The position numbers and the translations under genes are program-made. 14,182 nucleotides of DNA from an uncultured Phycisphaerales bacterium (GTDB lineage: Bacteria > Planctomycetota > Phycisphaerae > UBA1845 > CAIVHJ01): NCBI GenBank assembly GCA_903905665.1, contig CAIVHJ010000440.1, positions 1-14,182 of the forward strand. The letters are read 5' to 3'. Position 1 is the first letter of the stretch. Each line of letters opens with the position of its first letter. This document shows, one piece after another, positions 7,814 through 14,182 of this stretch. A model generated the notes under the pieces. The model saw nothing but the letters and a program-made list of their open reading frames with translations, did not search any database and had not been told where the DNA came from.

Positions 7814-7867
7814 CAACCTGCTGTAAAATAAATAGATGTGTAAATATGAATTTTAGGGGCAGTTCGC

Positions 7868-8953
7868 TTATCGGTCCCGGAGAGTCACCGAAACTCGGTG
7901 GGGCGGCGTGGGCTGTGCTTTCTTTTCAGAAGCGGAGGGTTCCCGATGGGGTTGTGGAGGCGATCCAAAGTCAGGAATTGCAGACCCGAGACGAAACAGT
8001 TGACAAGGTTCTTTTTCATCACGGATCATTTCCTCAGTCCGTTCAACGAAATCTTTCCAGGATGACTGAGGAATCTCGCTCAGTGAATACTGTGCCTGTT
8101 GGGCCAATCGCCATCGCAACCACGCCAAGGTGCAACGGGCTTCGCTCTGGAGCCGCTCGTCGGAAAACCATGTATCGCACTGCTCTTCCATCTTGAGTAA
8201 CAACGCCTGTGCCAATGTCGTCTTTCCCTGTTCCGCCAATATCCGACATCGCAGCATCCGTGCGAAAAACGCCGCGGAATTTGATTCCACCGGCGTTAGC
8301 ACCAACGGAAGAACATCAAGGGCGCGTTGAGACTTGTCGCACTTATTGAATATCAGGCATTGCCACAACCGTGCCGATTCGGCGACATCCCGGTTGTCTT
8401 CATCCAACAACAATCCTGATTCAAGCGTAACTTGTTCGACGCGATTCGGATCGGGCGGTTGGGTCCGTGCATCCGCCAGGATCGCAAAAGTCTTGGCAAA
8501 CGTAACCAACGTGCCGACATCGGCTTGATGGGGCGATGCTTCGTTTTCTCCCTTTAAGTTGGTGAGCAGGCCAGTCGCTTGGGTGGTAAGCGTTTTGAGC
8601 TGTTCAAGGTCTTGTGGGGTATCCAGTTCGAGCAATATCCGAGTCAAGATCGGTTCGCATGCAACCGACAAAATCCAGTTTGCGGTTTGAATGCGCAGCG
8701 AGCTGTTTTCAGAAGGAGCCGTGGCTTCGTTTTCGGTCTCGATCTTCGCAATCCGCCGAGCAATTTCGTCGGCTAACCATTGCTGATACTGGACTTCGTT
8801 CTCAACGGCAGGGGGGTAAAGTCTGCTATTAATGGGTGGTGTGAATACCGTTGGGTTTGGATTTGCAGCAGGTGTGGATTCGGGCGGTTGGGAACCTGAG
8901 GATTGAACGGTCCAAACTGAAATGATCAACAGCAGCGGAAAAAACGACTTCAT
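7868..8953 (-). CDS. Exported helical (TPR-like) protein of unknown function
   Basis: The 361-residue product begins with a clear signal peptide (MKSFF then a hydrophobic run to about residue 16, cleavage near SSGS). A Pro-rich stretch follows (about 22-50, including TPAANPNPTVFTPP). From about 50 to 320 the protein is predicted to be helical and leucine/alanine rich; segments such as the one around ARMLRCRILAEQGKTTLAQA resemble TPR or Sel1-like hairpins but match no family I can name. The C-terminus is again Pro/Lys-rich and low in complexity. AAGGA lies 7 bases before the ATG. The gene is transcribed away from the VWA/ExbBD operon from a shared 159-base intergenic region, so a functional link with that operon is possible. 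I do not recognise the protein. Confidence 0.75.
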   Translation of the reverse strand: MKSFFPLLLIISVWTVQSSGSQPPESTPAANPNPTVFTPPINSRLYPPAVENEVQYQQWLADEIARRIAKIETENEATAPSENSSLRIQTANWILSVACEPILTRILLELDTPQDLEQLKTLTTQATGLLTNLKGENEASPHQADVGTLVTFAKTFAILADARTQPPDPNRVEQVTLESGLLLDEDNRDVAESARLWQCLIFNKCDKSQRALDVLPLVLTPVESNSAAFFARMLRCRILAEQGKTTLAQALLLKMEEQCDTWFSDERLQSEARCTLAWLRWRLAQQAQYSLSEIPQSSWKDFVERTEEMIRDEKEPCQLFRLGSAIPDFGSPPQPHREPSASEKKAQPTPPHRVSVTLRDR

Positions 8954-9019
8954 TTGCGCGTCCTTATGGTCTGTTTGAGTTCATTTACCGTGTGCATTCG
9001 TGGAATTGCAGGTCGCCGA

Positions 9020-9048
9020 TTGACCTAACCATATTTGCCGCCTACACT
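9020..9048 (+). promoter_or_regulatory. Promoter of the VWA-ExbBD operon
   Basis: TTGACC at 9020-9025 (5 of 6 bases of the -35 consensus) and TACACT at 9043-9048 (4 of 6 of the -10 consensus) are separated by exactly 17 bases. Transcription would begin near 9055, downstream of the TTG codon at 9035 and upstream of the ATG at 9113. The rest of the divergent region (8954-9112) shows no convincing minus-strand promoter. Confidence 0.45.
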
Positions 9049-9112
9049 AAAGAATAGTAGAACTTTGGGAAAATGCAATCATTCCGCTGTTTTTTCCCGG
9101 GTGGAACATTCA

Positions 9113-10171
9113 ATGGACGATATGGATTTATCCAGGCAACCGCTTCCGCCGATGGCGCCTTCCGCCGAGGGTGCGGGCGATCTTGTTGCGGAAAAACCCT
9201 CCCTTTTGGACGATCCTTCCGAACTGATCCGAGCCTCCCTTCCGTGGGCGATTTCGCTGGTGCTTCACATTGTGTTGTTTCTGGGAATGATGGCGGTTGT
9301 TGTCTTTACACACGTAACGGCGACCGAGGAATTGCTGCCGGTTTCACAGGCGCAGATCGAGGACATGGTTCGTGAAAAAGCAGCATTGCAACCCCTCGAT
9401 TCGGATCTGAAAATCCCGCCCAACAGCATTCCGGCGCCATGGGAAGATTTCGGCGGCGGGCCGGGTGGTGGGCAACTGAATCTTTTACCGGAGGATGTGT
9501 TGGGTGGGAGCGGCGATCCGACGCTCAAGGGCAGCGGGGAGGGTGAAATAGCAATCATCGGAATCGGTTCGGGATCGGCGGATACGGTCGTGGGGAACGG
9601 TGAGGCGGCGGGGGGTTTGGGGACGCTGGGTCTGGGCGCCGGTGGATTGGGAGAAGGACCGTCATTTTTCGGACTGGGCAAGAATGAATTTCTGGCCCGG
9701 AAGATCGTCTATGTGGTGGATCGTTCCGGTTCGATGACGGAAGAAGTTTATTTTGTGAAAGAGGAAGTCAAACGATCCATCGAGCGACTGCATCGGAGCC
9801 AGCAGTTTCATATCATTTTTTTCAGCGGCGGGCCGCCCATCGAAGCGCCGCCGCAGAAACTCGTGAATGCGATTACGCAATACAAGGAACAGGCATTTGA
9901 GTTTCTCAAGACGGTCGAAGCCGGCGGGAGCACGGACCCGACCTTGGCGATGGCACGTGCTTTTCAGCTCAAGGCTGATCTTGTTTATTTTTTGACGGAT
10001 GGTGAGTTTGATCCGCAACTGGTGGAAAAACTGCGGGTTTGGAACCGGGACAAGAAAACGCGAATTTATACGATCGCGTTTGTGCGGCGCAGCGGTGAGG
10101 AACTTTTGCGTCAGATCGCGAGAGAAAACGAAGGGGAGTATCGCTTTGTATCGGAAGACGAACTTTATTAA
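9113..10171 (+). CDS. Membrane-anchored VWA-domain protein with TonB/TolA-like topology
   Basis: The 352-residue product has a 42-residue cytoplasmic tail, one membrane helix at about 43-66, a Gly-rich linker (about 114-190, many GG and GxG) and a C-terminal von Willebrand factor A domain (about 195-352). The MIDAS metal site is intact: DRSGS with D203, S205 and S207, then T274 in GGSTDP and D296 in TDGE. The membrane helix contains S48-LVL-H52, the SxxxH pattern by which TonB and TolA engage ExbB/ExbD or TolQ/TolR. With an ExbB and two ExbD genes downstream, it is likely the energised subunit of a proton-driven motor, with the VWA domain binding a periplasmic partner through a divalent metal; this role is inferred. 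The frame is open back to a TTG at 9035, but that lies upstream of the likely transcript start, so the ATG at 9113 with GGTGGA upstream is chosen; an ATG at 9122 is also possible. BatA-type VWA proteins are an alternative relative, but their membrane layout differs. Confidence 0.85.
   Translation: MDDMDLSRQPLPPMAPSAEGAGDLVAEKPSLLDDPSELIRASLPWAISLVLHIVLFLGMMAVVVFTHVTATEELLPVSQAQIEDMVREKAALQPLDSDLKIPPNSIPAPWEDFGGGPGGGQLNLLPEDVLGGSGDPTLKGSGEGEIAIIGIGSGSADTVVGNGEAAGGLGTLGLGAGGLGEGPSFFGLGKNEFLARKIVYVVDRSGSMTEEVYFVKEEVKRSIERLHRSQQFHIIFFSGGPPIEAPPQKLVNAITQYKEQAFEFLKTVEAGGSTDPTLAMARAFQLKADLVYFLTDGEFDPQLVEKLRVWNRDKKTRIYTIAFVRRSGEELLRQIARENEGEYRFVSEDELY
10131..10138 (+). promoter_or_regulatory. Ribosome binding site for the TTG-started TPR gene
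   Basis: AAGGGGAG lies inside the end of the VWA gene, 7 bases before the TTG at 10146. It is the strongest Shine-Dalgarno-like element near this gene start and decides the call against the ATG at 10179, which has no comparable element. Confidence 0.6.
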
Positions 10172-11222
10172 GCGATGGATGGGATGGGTTGCCCTTCCCC
10201 TCGTGGTGATTTCCGGTGTGGTAGTTCGCGCCGATGAAGTGCGATTCGGTAAAGAAGTTTTGTACAAAGTGGTCATCCGAAATTTTGACGGGGAATTCAT
10301 CGTTTTGGACAAGGGGGGCGGCGTTACAGTTGCTAAGAAGCTGGCGGACGTCACAACGATGACGGTGGATTCCATCGCCGGACTGGAGGATTTCAATCAG
10401 GCTGAGCATTTATTTCAGCAGGGACAGTACGCCGAGGCAGCCAAAAAATACAAAACCGCACTCCCCAAGAGTCGAGATTTCTGGAAATCATTGATTCAAG
10501 TGCGGCAGATGCAGGCTTATGATCGTTTTGGGGCATTGGACCGTGCCACGGAACTGTATGTTCCGTTGGTTTCGGTTTTTCCGGCGAAGGCCGAAGTCCT
10601 CATGCCGACCCAAATCGACAAAGCCCCGCCGGACATCCAGCGCCGCGCACTGGAGGTGCTGCGGGAAGCGATTGGCAAGACGAAAGATCAGGCAGTGTAT
10701 TGGCAGCTGGAGGCGTTTCGTCTGACGATACTGGAGCAGTCTCAACTCGAAGACGCCGACAAGGTCGCCCGTGAAATCTTGTCGAAGCTGCAGAAAGAAC
10801 AAAAGGAAGGGAACAAGGCTCAGGAGGCTTCGTCGTATCGGTTGCAGATGATTGCCATTCGCGTCGAAGTCAAACACGAGCAATACGAGGTAGCGCTGGG
10901 TCACGTCGATCAGGCGCTCGCGGAAGCTCCTGAAGATTTTATGCCGGAGTTGCTCTATCTCAAGGGACGATGTTTGCTGGCCGGTGCGAAAACACGGGAA
11001 GACTACATTCGGACGGGACTGGCGCTGATGCGGGTGGTCATCCATTATCCGAAGAGTCGCTTTTGCGCGCCGAGTTTGTACTATGCCGCCGTCGTTCATG
11101 AGAAGATAGATCGTTCTCAAAAGGCGGCCGAACTATACAAAGCTTGTCTCGAACTTCCGGGAGCCGACGACAAGCTCCGCGAACAAGCCAATAACGCGAT
11201 GGGGCGATTGAAACAGAAATGA
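10146..11222 (+). CDS. Exported TPR protein of the ExbBD operon
   Basis: Starting at TTG 10146 the product has 358 residues. The N-terminus, YRKTNFIKRW followed by a hydrophobic stretch and VRA before DE (about residues 2-29), is a good Sec signal peptide; starting at the ATG 10179 would remove all of its positive charges. A small beta-rich region (about 30-80) precedes helical repeats. TPR-like hairpins are visible at about 86-110 (AEHLFQQGQYAEAAKKYKTA) and 315-348, with a charged coiled-coil-like middle. The gene overlaps the end of the VWA gene by 26 bases, which suggests translational coupling. Its place beside an ExbB/ExbD motor recalls CpoB, the periplasmic TPR partner of the Tol system, but no sequence kinship with CpoB is claimed. 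It is likely a periplasmic scaffold. Confidence 0.82.
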   Translation: MYRKTNFIKRWMGWVALPLVVISGVVVRADEVRFGKEVLYKVVIRNFDGEFIVLDKGGGVTVAKKLADVTTMTVDSIAGLEDFNQAEHLFQQGQYAEAAKKYKTALPKSRDFWKSLIQVRQMQAYDRFGALDRATELYVPLVSVFPAKAEVLMPTQIDKAPPDIQRRALEVLREAIGKTKDQAVYWQLEAFRLTILEQSQLEDADKVAREILSKLQKEQKEGNKAQEASSYRLQMIAIRVEVKHEQYEVALGHVDQALAEAPEDFMPELLYLKGRCLLAGAKTREDYIRTGLALMRVVIHYPKSRFCAPSLYYAAVVHEKIDRSQKAAELYKACLELPGADDKLREQANNAMGRLKQK

Positions 11223-11231
11223 GGAACCACG

Positions 11232-12077
11232 ATGAAGGAAAGTGTATTGCTTGGTCGAACCAGGCAGCAACGGATTAGAACCGTGCTGTGGATGTTGGGA
11301 GTGCTCACCGTGCTGGCGTTTTGTTCACCCACGGGCGCGCAGGGAACAGCGGCTCCGGGTGGAGGGGATGCCGCGGCGGGTAAGAAGGTCGAAATCAAAG
11401 TATTCGACCATTTCGTCGCGCGGGGTGGTTTTATCACACACGGAATCCTCATTCCGTTGTCGTGTGTTGCGGCGGGGTTCATGATCGACTACTTCCTTCG
11501 GATTCGTCGGGGCGCGCTCCTTCCTGATCCATTGAAAGTGGCGGTTGTGGAACATTTGCAGCAGGGGCAATTCAAGGAGTTGGTCGAACTGACGGCCCGT
11601 GATCCGAGTTTGCTGGGGGCGGCTCTGTACGCCGGGTTCAGTCAATCCAGCCGAGGTTGGCCCGCGATGGAGGGAGCCATGCAGGAGGTGCTGGAATCCC
11701 GCTCCGCCGCATTGTTCCGCCGGATCGAGTACCTCAACATCATCGGCAATGTTAGCCCGATGATCGGTCTGTTCGGGACAGTGTACGGCATGATCATACT
11801 GTTCGCCGACATGGTGGCCCTGGGTGGCCAGCCCAATCCCGCGAAACTGGCGGATGGTATTTCGGTGGCGCTGGTGGCGACGTTCTGGGGTTTGATGATC
11901 GCCGTTCCTTCGCTTTCGATTTTTCACATTATGCGGAATCGGATTGACGGTTTGCTGGCGGATTGCGTAGTGCAGATTGACGAAATCATGCAGTTTTTGA
12001 AACCCTCCGACAAAGGCTCGCTGGTCAAAACAAAACCGGCGGAGAAAAAGAACGCTTCGGCACCGACGTCGAGTTGA
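11232..12077 (+). CDS. MotA/TolQ/ExbB proton channel family protein
   Basis: This 281-residue inner-membrane protein is the ExbB/TolQ stator subunit, which forms the pentamer that conducts protons and drives ExbD/TolR and a TonB/TolA-type effector. A first hydrophobic segment (about 17-36, ending GAQG) looks like a signal peptide. It is followed by a Gly/Ala-rich stretch and three membrane helices at about 69-87, 168-195 and 208-232. The family motifs are clear: NVSPMIGLFGTVYGM (173-187, channel threonine T183) and SVALVATFWGLMIAVP (211-226, T217). The cytoplasmic loop between helices 1 and 2 is the usual size. The tail is short and Lys-rich. It starts 9 bases after the TPR gene, with GAGGAA just upstream. 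TolQ and ExbB cannot be told apart by sequence alone here. Confidence 0.92.
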   Translation: MKESVLLGRTRQQRIRTVLWMLGVLTVLAFCSPTGAQGTAAPGGGDAAAGKKVEIKVFDHFVARGGFITHGILIPLSCVAAGFMIDYFLRIRRGALLPDPLKVAVVEHLQQGQFKELVELTARDPSLLGAALYAGFSQSSRGWPAMEGAMQEVLESRSAALFRRIEYLNIIGNVSPMIGLFGTVYGMIILFADMVALGGQPNPAKLADGISVALVATFWGLMIAVPSLSIFHIMRNRIDGLLADCVVQIDEIMQFLKPSDKGSLVKTKPAEKKNASAPTSS

Positions 12078-12111
12078 CGGGAAGAGAACCGAGCAAATTC
12101 GGCGAGCTTTT

Positions 12112-12115
12112 GGAG
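12112..12115 (+). promoter_or_regulatory. Ribosome binding site for the GTG-started ExbD-1 gene
   Basis: GGAG lies 8 bases before the GTG at 12124. The ATG at 12117 is in another frame, so the GTG start stands. Confidence 0.5.
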
Positions 12116-12123
12116 CATGGAAC

Positions 12124-12579
12124 GTGGCCATACGTTTGGATCAATTGCAGAAACGCGGTTCGATGATCACGCTGAACATGATTCCGATGATCGACATCGT
12201 GTTCATGTTGATTTTGTTTTTCGCTTTGACCACGCGGTTCATGTCTTCCGAGAACGTGAGCGTGGAGTTGCCGAAACCCGAAAACAACCTGGCCCAGCCG
12301 CTGAAATTTCCCAACCGGATGGTCCTGACGTGCCAGTTTATTGATTCGGCCGATCCTGAAAGTCGTGTGGTTCGCTATCAACTCGGGCCGACCGTGGTGG
12401 CGGACAAGCGAGAGTTGGAAGGGCAATTGAAAGCCATCCGGATAGAAGAGCCGGATATTCAGTTGATTTTGCGGGCGGATCGCCGGTTGGAGTACAAGTA
12501 CATTCGGGATGTGATGCTGGTGATTGCCCGCGCGGGCATTGCCAATTTCAACATCGCCACGGAAATTGAAAACAGATGA
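12124..12579 (+). CDS. ExbD/TolR family protein, copy 1
   Basis: The 151-residue product has the ExbD/TolR design: a short basic cytoplasmic tail, one membrane helix (about 22-40) and a periplasmic domain. The essential proton-carrying aspartate is D24 in NMIPMIDIVFMLILFF. The periplasmic part carries the usual features up to LRADRRLEYKYIRDVMLVIA near the C-terminus. ExbD dimers sit inside the ExbB pentamer and couple proton flow to rotation or to movement of the effector protein. The gene begins with GTG 46 bases after the ExbB gene and ends 52 bases before a second, clearly different ExbD gene. Start and family are well supported. Confidence 0.92.
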   Translation: MAIRLDQLQKRGSMITLNMIPMIDIVFMLILFFALTTRFMSSENVSVELPKPENNLAQPLKFPNRMVLTCQFIDSADPESRVVRYQLGPTVVADKRELEGQLKAIRIEEPDIQLILRADRRLEYKYIRDVMLVIARAGIANFNIATEIENR

Positions 12580-12631
12580 CTCGCAACAAGGGTAATCCCA
12601 GGTTTGATCCAAGTCGCGCGGAGAGGCGTCC

Positions 12632-13117
12632 ATGAAATATCTGCAAAGACGGCGTCAGGCTTCGATCGCGACGGTCAACTTCACTCCGTTCATCGATGTG
12701 ACGTTCAACCTCCTGCTTTTTTTGGTATTGGGGACGACGTTTCAAGCCGCCGAAGGCTTGTTGCCTTCAAAAATTCCGTCGATCATCGGGGTTCGCAGGG
12801 CCGCATCGTTGCCCGTCAGCCCGATCAAGGTTCATGTGCTTCAGGTCGGAGAGGGTGAGAACGATTATGCCGTCAACATTGAAAACTGGCGACAAAGACC
12901 CGGTTCTTTCTCCGAACTCACGCTGATGCTGGAAGAACTCCAGACCAAACCGGGATTCAATCAGGATACGCCGGTAGTCATTTTTGCCTCAAACGATGTT
13001 CGATGGGATTTTGTGGTTCGTTGCTTCAACGCGATCCGGCGGGCCAATTCTCTTCCGCGTTCGGATCGTTCGACGGGTCCTTATCGTAATGTTTCATTCG
13101 CCGCGACTCCGGAGTAG
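12632..13117 (+). CDS. ExbD/TolR family protein, copy 2
   Basis: The 161-residue product is a second ExbD/TolR protein with the same layout: basic tail, membrane helix at about 19-38 with the key aspartate D22 in FTPFIDVTFNLLLFLV, and a periplasmic domain ending near DVRWDFVVRCFNAIRRA. It differs strongly from copy 1 in both helix and periplasmic part, so this is an old divergence and not a recent duplication. GGAG at 12620-12623 lies 8 bases before the ATG. One-ExbB, two-ExbD operons are known in Bacteroidetes and planctomycetes, and the two ExbD proteins may form a heterodimer. The last residues (about 140-161) are Ser/Arg-rich and unlikely to be structured. Confidence 0.9.
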   Translation: MKYLQRRRQASIATVNFTPFIDVTFNLLLFLVLGTTFQAAEGLLPSKIPSIIGVRRAASLPVSPIKVHVLQVGEGENDYAVNIENWRQRPGSFSELTLMLEELQTKPGFNQDTPVVIFASNDVRWDFVVRCFNAIRRANSLPRSDRSTGPYRNVSFAATPE

Positions 13118-13131
13118 TCGGAGGGGAGTTT

Positions 13132-14182
13132 ATGGGGTTCATCTTCACGATCGTCCTGACCGCCGTCGTGGCGATGTCGTCGGGGACCGATCCGGAGAAT
13201 GATCGCCTTCCCGGAAAAACCTTTGTGCGTGGTCTGAAGCAGTGGGGGCTGACGGATCTTCTGGACCAGTACGTCAAGGAGTTTCCGCCCAAAGACCCGG
13301 TGGAAGCGGCTTTGCTGCGACGGGAGTTGCGGCTAAATCTGTACTCCGATGCCGGTGTGCCGACTTCGGAGCGAATGGCGGCGCTGGACGAAGCCACGAG
13401 TATTCTGCGCGATTTGATTCAGCGTTATCCCAACCACGAGCAGTTTTTGGAGTGGAAGCTCGATCTGGGGCGCGACCTGATCGAGCGCCACGCCGAACCC
13501 TATTACAACAACATTTTGTTTCGCGGAGGAACCGAGGGTGATCGGCAGAAGTTGGCGACGCTTACGACGGAAGCCCTGAAGGTTTATGAGGAGTTGGTGG
13601 GCCATCTCAACGCCGAGATTCAGAGAATCGATAAATTGTCGATCGAGGAATTCGAGAAGCAGTCTCGAACGGGGCATATCGAACGTGTGGAGCAGTTGCT
13701 GCCGCGGGCGACCTACTTCAGCATGTGGGCTGCCTATTATCACTGTTTGACGCTGTCGGCGGATGATCCCGAACGAGATCGACGGTTGAATCGGATCATC
13801 ACTTATCTGAATGATGAATCCAAGCTCACGACGATCGAGCACGAAATTTCCCACTATCAGGCTCAGTCGCTGCTGTTGGCGGGGGCGACGTATCGTTTGC
13901 TGCGGTCCACGGATCGGGCGGAGGAGTTTTTGGCGAAGGCATCACAGATTGCGTTGCACGTGTCGAATTATTCGGAGCGGCAAAACTTGCGGTGGGTCGT
14001 GACGCTCGCCGAGATGGAACGCGTCAAGAATCTTCGTGATGCAGGTCAGTTTGATTCGGCGATCAAGGTGTTGAACCAGTATCGCGGCACCATCGCTTCG
14101 GATTCACCGGCGGAATTTCCGCTGGAGTTTGCCTTGGCGTTGTTGGAGGGATCGGTGTATCGGGAGCAGGCGTCGGCCCTGC
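13132..14182 (+). CDS. Exported helical/TPR-like protein, 3' end missing
   Basis: An open frame starts at the ATG at 13132 and has no stop before the window ends, giving 350 visible residues. GGAGG at 13120-13124 lies 7 bases upstream, and the gene starts 14 bases after ExbD-2, so it belongs to the operon. The first residues, MGFIFTIVLTAVVAMSSG, suggest a short signal peptide. The rest is helical with pairs typical of TPR proteins, for example the stretch around ALDEATSILRDLIQRYPNHE (about 84-103) and one with ATYRLLRSTDRAEEFLAKAS. It is probably a second periplasmic scaffold for the motor complex. Its full length, and further operon genes, lie outside the window. Confidence 0.8.
   Translation, partial: MGFIFTIVLTAVVAMSSGTDPENDRLPGKTFVRGLKQWGLTDLLDQYVKEFPPKDPVEAALLRRELRLNLYSDAGVPTSERMAALDEATSILRDLIQRYPNHEQFLEWKLDLGRDLIERHAEPYYNNILFRGGTEGDRQKLATLTTEALKVYEELVGHLNAEIQRIDKLSIEEFEKQSRTGHIERVEQLLPRATYFSMWAAYYHCLTLSADDPERDRRLNRIITYLNDESKLTTIEHEISHYQAQSLLLAGATYRLLRSTDRAEEFLAKASQIALHVSNYSERQNLRWVVTLAEMERVKNLRDAGQFDSAIKVLNQYRGTIASDSPAEFPLEFALALLEGSVYREQASAL

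Noticed and set aside
9035..9112. N-terminal extension of the VWA protein from TTG 9035
   Set aside because: The TTG lies between the -35 and -10 elements of a good promoter and has no ribosome binding site. The extension has no conserved features.
9113..13117. Zorya-type anti-phage defence system, which also uses a MotA/ExbB-like motor
   Set aside because: The ExbB here has a short tail, neither ExbD has an OmpA-like peptidoglycan-binding domain, and no helicase or nuclease gene is present.
13242..13541. Open frames at 13242-13541 plus and 13333-13854 minus
   Set aside because: Both overlap the uninterrupted frame from ATG 13132, which has a strong ribosome binding site and TPR-like helices.
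1..14182. CRISPR arrays, tRNA or rRNA genes, insertion sequences, integrases
   Set aside because: No regularly spaced repeats, no tRNA-like cloverleaf and no transposase or integrase motifs were seen on either strand by eye. A covariance-model search would be more sensitive.

Overview
The window looks like chromosome from a moderately GC-rich, diderm environmental bacterium, most likely a planctomycete (Phycisphaerae-like). This is inferred from four things seen together. There is a very long secreted right-handed beta-helix protein ending in a dockerin-like calcium-binding pair. There is an ExbB/ExbD operon carrying a membrane-anchored von Willebrand factor A (VWA) protein and TPR proteins. 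There is an Mla-type lipid transporter without small accessory subunits. There are GC-rich intergenic palindromes. No rRNA, tRNA, CRISPR array, transposase or phage gene is visible, and no taxonomic marker gene is present, so the assignment is tentative.

Layout. (1) 1-2605, plus strand: the 3' part of an MlaE-type permease, an MlaF-type ATPase and a long MCE-domain (MlaD-type) protein form an ABC lipid-trafficking operon. (2) 2606-2791: a convergent intergenic region with three compact hairpins. (3) 2792-4504, minus strand: an NAD-type malic enzyme with a plausible own promoter. (4) 4505-4810: the malic enzyme promoter region and a pair of related long palindromes that also make up the terminator of the next gene. 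(5) 4811-7666, minus: a 951-residue secreted beta-helix protein made of two duplicated modules. (6) 7868-8953, minus: a secreted helical protein of unknown function. (7) 9020 to the end, plus: an operon of VWA protein, TPR protein, ExbB/TolQ, ExbD-1, ExbD-2 and a second TPR-like protein that runs off the window.

The last operon is the most interesting part. The VWA protein has the topology of TonB/TolA: a short cytoplasmic tail, one N-terminal membrane helix carrying an SxxxH motif, a long flexible Gly-rich periplasmic linker and a C-terminal periplasmic domain. That domain is a VWA fold with an intact metal-binding (MIDAS) motif. It is encoded with a complete proton-channel motor (one ExbB and two different ExbD proteins) and exported TPR proteins. 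I infer a proton-motive-force driven envelope machine in which a VWA domain takes the place of the TonB or TolA C-terminal domain. Its partner and task cannot be read from the sequence.

Several starts were re-decided from ribosome binding sites and promoter position: malic enzyme ATG at 4504 rather than TTG at 4519, VWA protein ATG at 9113 rather than TTG at 9035, and first TPR protein TTG at 10146, inside the VWA gene.
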